DNA from: JBFLXN01 sp040755715 [NCBI: Candidatus Edwardsbacteria bacterium]
GTDB lineage: Bacteria; Edwardsbacteria; AC1; JBFLXN01
Reading direction: 5' to 3'
Assembly (NCBI GenBank): GCA_040755715.1
Contig: JBFLXN010000100.1
Span: forward strand, 1 to 10,107
DNA length: 10,107 nucleotides
How positions within the stretch are numbered: the first letter of the stretch is position 1; each line of letters begins with the position of its first letter. Positions 5,300 through 10,107 of this stretch are shown here, piece by piece. Position numbers and translations under genes: made by a program. Under the pieces are notes generated by a model that saw nothing but the letters and a program-made list of their open reading frames with translations, did no database searches and had not been told where the DNA came from.

Positions 5300-5314
5300 T
5301 CGCAGATTACGCAG
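5300..5314. repeat. CGCAGATTACGCAG repeat fragment over the ntpD stop
   Basis: TTCGCAGATTACGCAG resembles the arms of the 3978-4110 palindrome (TTTCGCAGATGG). The ntpD stop codon (5309-5307) lies inside it. The last residues of subunit D may therefore have been supplied by the repeat. Confidence 0.4.
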
Positions 5315-5933
5315 TAGAAGCCTTTTGTTTAATTCGTTTTAACCTAAAAATATCCTCTCGTTCTCTCTGTTCTAAGACACTTCGGATATAAGTCATTTCC
5401 CAATAAATTTTCGGGATTACCCTTTGTTCTAAAGCATTCACTCGTCTGGTGGTCTTTTTAATTTCCTCGCCGATTTTTTTTAGTTTTACTTCAGTTGAGG
5501 CTACTTCAATAACTCTCTCAAGCAACTCTTCAAATTTGAGGGTAGCTTCAATGATTTGCGGATGCACAGTAAAAGGATTGTAGCCTCGGGCAAAAAAAGT
5601 TCGCTTAAGGGTTTTCCCTTTCACCTCAGGAATCTTAATTCCCCACAGATTTTTTGTATCTATTTCAAGCAATATCTCCCTTCGTCCGGGAAGACTGGCT
5701 GATTCTAAGATTTTCACTCCTTCATAGGCTTTGGCTAAATTCAGCGTGAGATAAGCCTCATCGCAGGTTCTGTTTAGGTCTTCTCGGTCCTTCAAAGTTT
5801 CTTTGACTACGGCAAAAAACTCACTTACTAAGGCGTCTCGCTTTTTCTTGAGTAAATCTACACCTTGCTGGGCTAATTTTATCTGGGCCTTCCTCGCCAG
5901 AAGATTCATTCGGGTAGGATTGACTGTTTCCAT
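5307..5933 (-). CDS. ntpD: V/A-type ATP synthase subunit D (central stalk)
   Basis: Rotor-shaft subunit of the V-type ATPase, forming the long coiled-coil axle inside the A3B3 head. The 208 residues fit the family. The N-terminal signature METVNPTRMNLLARK followed by GVDLLKKKRDALVSEFF is characteristic of subunit D, as is the C-terminal helix with RVNALEQRVIPK and the ERIREDIFRLKRIK-type end (here EREDIFRLKRIKQK). The ATG at 5933 is preceded by AGGAAG about ten bases upstream. The gene follows subunit B by 130 bases, a gap filled by an AT-rich inverted repeat, and keeps the usual A-B-D order. The last few residues (STA) and the stop lie in a CGCAGAT-type repeat. The symbol follows the ntp naming; atpD is the synonym. 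Confidence 0.95.
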   Translation of the reverse strand: METVNPTRMNLLARKAQIKLAQQGVDLLKKKRDALVSEFFAVVKETLKDREDLNRTCDEAYLTLNLAKAYEGVKILESASLPGRREILLEIDTKNLWGIKIPEVKGKTLKRTFFARGYNPFTVHPQIIEATLKFEELLERVIEVASTEVKLKKIGEEIKKTTRRVNALEQRVIPKIYWEMTYIRSVLEQREREDIFRLKRIKQKASTA

Positions 5934-5950
5934 AGTTCTCTGCTTCCTGC

Positions 5951-6063
5951 AAATTCAAATATCAAATATGAAAGATCAAAAATAGAAATGACAACCGAAA
6001 ATCCAAATCTTTTAAGAATATTTTGAGTTTTAATCTGTCGTTTTGATTTTTGATTTTTAATTT
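5951..6063. repeat. AT-rich imperfect inverted repeat between ntpB and ntpD
   Basis: On the plus strand, AAATATCAAATATGAAAGAT then CAAAAATAGAAATGACA (5952-5993) is opposed by TGTCGTTTTGATTTTTGATT then TTTAATTTTT (6036-6065). The reverse complement of the right arm, AATCAAAAATCAAAACGACA, matches GATCAAAAATAGAAATGACA of the left. It is made of CAAAAAT words. Its translation yields low-complexity Ile/Lys/Asn/Gln or Ile/Phe/Leu peptides in several frames, typical of this kind of intergenic repeat. It occupies nearly the whole 130-base gap. It could form a hairpin in the ATPase mRNA; it lacks a GC stem and U-tract for a terminator. Confidence 0.6.
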
Positions 6064-7482
6064 TTATGCTCTCTCCACTGCCGGTCTCCACATTTTTTCC
6101 ATATGTTCACCGTGATAGTATTTCTCTACATGGTCTTTGCGAATTCGTTTTAACTCTTTCTTGGGAAGCATTGAAAGTAACTTCCAGCCAATATTTAATG
6201 TTTCTTCAATTGAACGTTCAACATCTCCCTGATTAATCATTTCCCTTTCAAAGTCATCGGCGAATTTCAGATATTTTTTATCAAGTTCAGTCAATGCTTC
6301 TTCACCGATGATGGCTACTAACTTTCTAAGGTCTCTGCCTGAAGAATAGGCGGCGTATAACTGGTTCGCCCACTCGCGATGGTCTACTCTTGTTCTTCCT
6401 TCTCCAATACCGTTGTTCATTAAGCGAGAGAGGCTCGGAAGAGGGTCCAGCGGTGGATAACAGCCCAATCGGTGCAACTGGCGAGAAAGAACAAGCTGCC
6501 CTTCGGTAATATAACCTGTCAAATCAGCAATCGGATGCGTGATGTCATCATCAGGCATGGTCAAAATAGGAAATTGAGTAATTGAACCTTTTCTGCCGTG
6601 AATGCGTCCAGCTCTTTCATAAATCGTAGCCAAATCAGTGTACATATATCCAGGATAACCTCTCCGACCAGGAATTTCTTCTCTGGCTGTGCCTACTTCG
6701 CGGAGGGCTTCACAATAATTGGTCATATCAGTAAGGATAACCAAGATATGCATATCGTGGTCATAAGCAAGATGTTCGGCACAGGTTAAAGCACAGCGAG
6801 GTGTGAGCAATCGTTCAATCGTGGGGTCATCCGCTTTATTCATGAAAATCAATGTTTTAGAAAGTGCACCGGTGCGTTCAAATTCGTTGACGAAAAAAGC
6901 AGATTCTCTCTGGGTAATTCCCATAGCCGCAAAGACTACAGCAAATTCCTCTTCTTTGCCCAAGACTTTTGCCTGCCTGGCGATTTGTGCCGCAATTTCA
7001 TTGGCAGGAAGTCCGGCTCCTGAGAAAATGGGAAGTTTCTGCCCGCGCACCAGAGTATTGAAACCGTCAATGGTAGAAATTCCAGTTTGAATAAATTCTT
7101 CTGGTTTTGCCCGAGAGGTCGGATTCATTGGTGAGCCCGTGATTTCAAGTCTTTTCTCTGGAATAATTGGTGGCAGACTATCAATCGGTTTTCCTGCACC
7201 ATTGAATCTCCTTCCAATCATCTCTCTTGAAACACCGAGTCGGGCGATGTCTTCTTTAAGAACTACTGAACTTTTAGCTAAATCCAGTCCTCGGGTTTCC
7301 TCAAATACTTGAATCACGGCATATTCTTCTGAGACTTCAATTGTCTGTCCGCCCTTTTTTGAACCATCAGGCAATTCAATTTCCACGATGGAGCCATAGG
7401 AAAGTCCCTTGGCATTATTCACAAAAAGTAAAGGCCCTGAAATATAGGAAATACTTTGATAGCGTTTAGTGGTCAACTCCAT
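6064..7482 (-). CDS. ntpB: V/A-type ATP synthase subunit B
   Basis: Non-catalytic nucleotide-binding subunit that alternates with subunit A in the A3B3 head; 472 residues, full length. The N-terminal barrel (about 1-75) begins [15 protein letters not shown]. The degenerate P-loop [11 protein letters not shown] (154-164), lacking GKT, is diagnostic of B rather than [15 protein letters not shown] and the [14 protein letters not shown] loop, with R353 at the position of the arginine finger (inferred by family), are present. The C-terminal helices end in [12 protein letters not shown]. The ATG at 7482 overlaps the end of the HEPN gene by ten bases, and its AAGGAG site (7493-7498) lies inside the HEPN coding region, so subunit B translation probably depends on or competes with reading of the HEPN gene. 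Confidence 0.97.
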   Translation of the reverse strand: MELTTKRYQSISYISGPLLFVNNAKGLSYGSIVEIELPDGSKKGGQTIEVSEEYAVIQVFEETRGLDLAKSSVVLKEDIARLGVSREMIGRRFNGAGKPIDSLPPIIPEKRLEITGSPMNPTSRAKPEEFIQTGISTIDGFNTLVRGQKLPIFSGAGLPANEIAAQIARQAKVLGKEEEFAVVFAAMGITQRESAFFVNEFERTGALSKTLIFMNKADDPTIERLLTPRCALTCAEHLAYDHDMHILVILTDMTNYCEALREVGTAREEIPGRRGYPGYMYTDLATIYERAGRIHGRKGSITQFPILTMPDDDITHPIADLTGYITEGQLVLSRQLHRLGCYPPLDPLPSLSRLMNNGIGEGRTRVDHREWANQLYAAYSSGRDLRKLVAIIGEEALTELDKKYLKFADDFEREMINQGDVERSIEETLNIGWKLLSMLPKKELKRIRKDHVEKYYHGEHMEKMWRPAVERA

Positions 7483-7898
7483 TTTTGTCTTACTCCTTCT
7501 ATTTTGTTTCTCACAAGATTCAATATTTCCTCAACCAAATCTATCGCTTCTTTTGCCTCTTTTTTCGTATAAGATTCATAAGGAATCGCTGGTGGAGCTA
7601 TGGCATCGGGGTATCTGCTAGTAAGATAATATTTATCAAGAATGGCTCCTGATTCTCTAAGATTTCTAAATACTTCGTCATATTTGCTACATCTTTCTAC
7701 AAGTTTTTGAATTGAATGTTCCCAGATATAGCGTTCGCCTTTAAGAATAAGGTATGCCTTCAATACCTTCTGAGCTGCTTGTTCACACATAAAGCAAGTA
7801 TAGGAATATATCTTTTGTTCAAAATTTCGTTTTGCAGATTCAAAATCATAGCTGGCTTGCTTGAACCAACGTTCTGCTTCTTCTTTATTTTTTCTCAT
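7473..7898 (-). CDS. HEPN-domain protein of a HEPN/MNT pair
   Basis: 141-residue all-helical HEPN protein. It opens with a helix matching the family pattern ([19 protein letters not shown], 8-26), followed by [19 protein letters not shown] (32-50), equivalent to the conserved QAAEKxLKA. It then has EHSIQKLVE at the usual T-H-x-L position and LTSRYPDA (92-99). HEPN proteins paired with MNT enzymes act in characterised cases as RNase toxins inhibited by nucleotide transfer from the partner. An R56-x4-H61 is visible, but I cannot say it is the catalytic RNase motif, and many of these proteins lack one. The ATG at 7898 has AAGGA ten bases upstream within the MNT gene, which it overlaps by 14 bases. 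The 3' end overlaps ntpB by ten. Confidence 0.9.
   Translation of the reverse strand: MRKNKEEAERWFKQASYDFESAKRNFEQKIYSYTCFMCEQAAQKVLKAYLILKGERYIWEHSIQKLVERCSKYDEVFRNLRESGAILDKYYLTSRYPDAIAPPAIPYESYTKKEAKEAIDLVEEILNLVRNKIEGVRQKWS
7493..7498 (-). promoter_or_regulatory. ntpB ribosome binding site inside the HEPN gene
   Basis: AAGGAG on the minus strand, ten bases before the ntpB ATG, lies within the last codons of the HEPN gene, so ribosomes finishing HEPN pass directly over it. It supports the ATG at 7482 as the true start of subunit B. Confidence 0.75.
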
Positions 7899-8190
7899 AT
7901 AGTATTTTTCCTTCTTTCAAAACATTTTCTAGGAAGAAACTTTCATATTCTATCATTTTCTGGAACTCTTCAGGTGTATAGACAAAAACATCAACTCTCC
8001 CCAAGTCTAAATCTATTAGTTTCAGTACTTCTATCAATCTCTCAATAAATCGTTTTTTGGTTTTTTTAATAACCACAAAATCTAAATCACTGTATTCATC
8101 CATTCCCCCACAGACGTAAGAGCCAAAGATAATTATCTTTTCCGGGTTATATTTTTTGATACACTCCACCACCCGCTCAATTTTATTCAT
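7885..8190 (-). CDS. MNT-type minimal nucleotidyltransferase
   Basis: 101-residue minimal nucleotidyltransferase with an intact active site: G23-S24, then x10, D35 and D37 (FGSYVCGG...YSDLDFVVI), and a third acid D67 in GRVDVFVYTPEEF. It corresponds to MntA-like proteins, the antitoxin in HEPN/MNT systems, which in studied cases add AMP to the HEPN toxin. That role here is inferred from family and pairing. The ATG at 8190 lies 29 bases after the ntpA stop with only a weak GGA upstream, so it may depend on translation from ntpA. The 3' end overlaps the HEPN start by 14 bases. Both genes are inserted between ATPase subunits A and B on the same strand. Confidence 0.92.
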   Translation of the reverse strand: MNKIERVVECIKKYNPEKIIIFGSYVCGGMDEYSDLDFVVIKKTKKRFIERLIEVLKLIDLDLGRVDVFVYTPEEFQKMIEYESFFLENVLKEGKILYEKK

Positions 8191-8219
8191 TATAAAATCC
8201 AGTTTTTTTGAACTTTGGG

Positions 8220-9953
8220 TTATTTGGCAAATACCTTTGGCAGCTCCTGTAAAAACTTTTCAATCCTGGGAGCGAATTCTTGTTTTGGAATTTCTTTCAT
8301 TCGGGCGATTTCTTCAACCTGAGGTAAATTTAAAATTTCATTTATTGACATCCCTCTTTCTAAGCCACTATTTGCCTCATCATAAAATTTCAAAATCGTC
8401 TGAAGAATTCCATAGCCCTTTTCCATAGAACAATGTCCGTCAACATCTGAATAGGCATTTTGTTGAAGATAGTCTTCTCTTAGCATCTTTCCCACTTCAA
8501 TAATCATCCTCTCGTGGTCTTGCAAGGCATCAGGACCAACTAATTGAACAACCTCTTGCAATTCCGCTTCCTTTTGCAGAAGCGCCATTGCCCTATCACG
8601 AACAGCAACATAATCTTTGGAAACATTTTGTCCGTACCAATCGTAAAGATGTTCCGAATAGAGGCTATAACTGCGACCCCAGTGAATAGCTGGGAAATGG
8701 CGGCGCTGAGCCAAACCGGCATCCAAAGCCCAGAAGGTACCGACGATGCGCAGGGTGCTCTGCACTACTGGTTCAGAGAAATCGCCTCCAGGAGGCGAAA
8801 CCGCACCAACAACTGTAATTGAACCTACCCGACTGTCACTTCCCAGAGTAATAGTCCTACCAGCTCTTTCATAGAAAGCGGCTAAACGGCTTGCCAGATA
8901 GGTGGGATAGCCTTCTTCTCCGGGCATTTCTTCTAATCGGGAAGAGATTTCTCGCAAGGCTTCAGCCCAGCGAGAAGTAGAATCAGCCATCAGAGCCACA
9001 CTGTAACCCATATCACGAAAGTATTCTGCCATAGTAATTCCTGTGTAAATTGACGCCTCTCTGGCGGCTACCGGCATATTAGAAGTATTTGCCACCAGAA
9101 CAGTTCGTTCCATCAAAGGTCTTCCTGTTTTAGGGTCAATCAATTCTGGGAAGTCAGTGAGAACTTCAGTCATCTCATTCCCTCGTTCTCCACATCCAAC
9201 ATAGATAATAATTTCTGCATTGGCATATTTTGCTAGGGTCTGCTGAACTACTGTCTTTCCACTACCAAATGGACCAGGGATTGCCGCTGTTCCGCCCATT
9301 GCTACCGGAAAGAGCGAATCTAGGATTCTCTGTCCGGTGATAAACAACTCATTCGGGTCAAGTTTCTTTTTAAAGGGCCTCGGCACTCTCACCGGCCAAT
9401 GTTGCCACATCAAAATCTCGGTTTCATCATTCAGGATACAGACTGGTTCGTTTACTGTAAATTCACCTTCAAAAATTTTTTTAATTTCACCAGAAATTCC
9501 TGGTGGAACAAGAATTTTATGAATAAACCATTCGTTCTCCTGAACTTCACCTAAAATATCTCCGCCTATAACTTTTTCACCTTTTTTAGTCTTTGGAACG
9601 AATCTCCATTTTTTATTTCGGTCTAAGGCATTAACCGAGACACCCCGAGCGACAAAGTCACCTTTAAGTGTTCTAATTATATCCAGAGGACGCTGTATGC
9701 CATCAAAAATACTGGAGAGCATTCCCGGTCCAAGTTCCACCATTAAAGGTCCACCTGTAGATTCCACTGGTTCACCCACAAAGAGTCCAGAGGTATCTTC
9801 GTAGACTTGAATGAAAGCGGTATTGCCGTCAAGGCGGATGATTTCACCAAGCAGACCCAGTTTGCCTACTTTCACTAAGTCATACATTTTATTGCCAAAC
9901 ATTCCCTTGGCGATTACGGCTGGACCAGAAATTTTTGAGATTACTCCTTGCAT
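8220..9953 (-). CDS. ntpA: V/A-type ATP synthase catalytic subunit A
   Basis: Catalytic subunit of the membrane-linked rotary ATPase, hydrolysing or making ATP in the A3B3 head. The 577 residues are full length for the family. The N-terminal barrel begins [20 protein letters not shown]. The bulge domain that distinguishes A from F-type beta subunits spans about 115-190. Walker A is GPFGSGKT (227-234). GCGERGNEM (253-261) carries the likely catalytic glutamate E256. [20 protein letters not shown] and [11 protein letters not shown] follow. The overall sequence closely resembles the Thermus/clostridial type as I recall it. The ATG at 9953 has GAGGA about eight bases upstream. Next downstream is the MNT gene, not subunit B, which is unusual. 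Confidence 0.97.
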   Translation of the reverse strand: MQGVISKISGPAVIAKGMFGNKMYDLVKVGKLGLLGEIIRLDGNTAFIQVYEDTSGLFVGEPVESTGGPLMVELGPGMLSSIFDGIQRPLDIIRTLKGDFVARGVSVNALDRNKKWRFVPKTKKGEKVIGGDILGEVQENEWFIHKILVPPGISGEIKKIFEGEFTVNEPVCILNDETEILMWQHWPVRVPRPFKKKLDPNELFITGQRILDSLFPVAMGGTAAIPGPFGSGKTVVQQTLAKYANAEIIIYVGCGERGNEMTEVLTDFPELIDPKTGRPLMERTVLVANTSNMPVAAREASIYTGITMAEYFRDMGYSVALMADSTSRWAEALREISSRLEEMPGEEGYPTYLASRLAAFYERAGRTITLGSDSRVGSITVVGAVSPPGGDFSEPVVQSTLRIVGTFWALDAGLAQRRHFPAIHWGRSYSLYSEHLYDWYGQNVSKDYVAVRDRAMALLQKEAELQEVVQLVGPDALQDHERMIIEVGKMLREDYLQQNAYSDVDGHCSMEKGYGILQTILKFYDEANSGLERGMSINEILNLPQVEEIARMKEIPKQEFAPRIEKFLQELPKVFAK

Positions 9954-9980
9954 AAAATTTTCCTCATTCTATTCAATTTT

Positions 9981-10002
9981 GCCTATATGTTATACTAATA
10001 GG
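9981..10002. promoter_or_regulatory. CCTAT/ATAGG inverted repeat upstream of ntpA
   Basis: CCTAT (9982-9986) and ATAGG (9998-10002) flank an AT-rich centre containing, on the minus strand, TATAAC, a plausible -10 element about 40 bases before the ntpA start. No convincing -35 lies 16-18 bases upstream. It could be an operator or a weak promoter for the ATPase genes. Confidence 0.25.
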
Positions 10003-10106
10003 TGTGGTAATTGTTTTTGTAATTGGATCTGTAAGTGTTTTTTAGTTGTTTTTGTCAGTAGCTTTGGTGTAATATTTACTATGCTAACTCCAGGTTCTGG
10101 TAGAAG
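9990..10106 (-). CDS. Possible 3' end of a gene upstream of ntpA
   Basis: One minus-strand frame is open from the right edge for 38 codons (from LLPEPGVSIVNITPKLLTKT to a Leu/Gln/Lys-rich tail) and stops at TAA 9992-9990, 36 bases before ntpA. In related operons another ATPase subunit (F, E or C) lies upstream of A, but this peptide does not look like any of them to me. The tail is low-complexity. It may be chance, and the region could instead be an upstream regulatory leader. Confidence 0.2.
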   Translation of the reverse strand, partial: LLPEPGVSIVNITPKLLTKTTKKHLQIQLQKQLPHLLV

Positions 10107-10107
10107 A

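Noticed and set aside
5906-6091. 61-residue minus-strand frame between ntpB and ntpD
   Set aside because: It overlaps both genes and translates the AT-rich inverted repeat into low-complexity peptide; no ribosome binding site.
7741-7790. R56-x4-H61 of the HEPN protein as proven RNase site
   Set aside because: The spacing fits the R-x4-6-H pattern, but it lies at the family's structural T-H-x-L position rather than clearly at the catalytic one, so catalysis is not claimed.
8544-8822. Plus-strand 92-codon frame within ntpA
   Set aside because: Antisense shadow of the highly conserved catalytic subunit.
10081-10107. Divergent plus-strand gene start at the right edge (ATG at 10081)
   Set aside because: Only nine codons are visible and only a weak GGTG precedes it; not enough to support a gene.

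Overview
The window reads as AT-rich bacterial DNA, probably from an uncultivated or deep-branching anaerobic or thermophilic lineage. This is inferred from the gene set: a Thermus/clostridial-style V/A-type ATPase, a CheC-containing chemotaxis cluster, a small CXXC membrane protein of a type I associate with anaerobes, HEPN/nucleotidyltransferase cassettes, and intergenic DNA full of imperfect palindromic repeats. Consistent Shine-Dalgarno sites and bacterial-looking tRNAs favour Bacteria over Archaea. I cannot name a phylum. Every gene I can support is on the minus strand, so the locus is read from high to low coordinates.

Right half (10107 to about 5300): a V-type ATPase cluster with catalytic subunit A (8220-9953), regulatory subunit B (6064-7482) and central-stalk subunit D (5307-5933). 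A and B, normally adjacent, are separated by an intact-looking MNT nucleotidyltransferase (7885-8190) and a HEPN-domain protein (7473-7898). The two overlap each other, and the HEPN gene overlaps the start of subunit B. This HEPN/MNT toxin-antitoxin-like pair stitched into the ATPase reading chain is the most unusual feature of the window. An AT-rich inverted repeat lies between B and D. Subunits C, E, F, I and K are not present.

Middle (5262 to 4174): a TTG-started 45-residue membrane protein with a C-terminal CXXC, then an AbiEii-like nucleotidyltransferase, then a 44-residue very basic ORF, then tRNA-Cys(GCA) and tRNA-Leu(UAA). The tRNAs are separated by a very strong hairpin and end in a textbook intrinsic terminator.

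Left half (4173 to 1): a gene-free stretch with a roughly 130-bp imperfect palindrome built from CACAGAT/CGCAGAT units, followed by the compact chemotaxis operon cheW-cheY-cheA-cheC. CheW couples receptors to CheA, CheA phosphorylates CheY, and CheC most likely dephosphorylates CheY-P. No receptor, CheR, CheB or CheD gene is present. A 10-bp-period GTTCAA repeat array with an inverted arm lies between cheY and cheA. After cheC come another short repeat remnant and two doubtful short reading frames, the last running off the edge.
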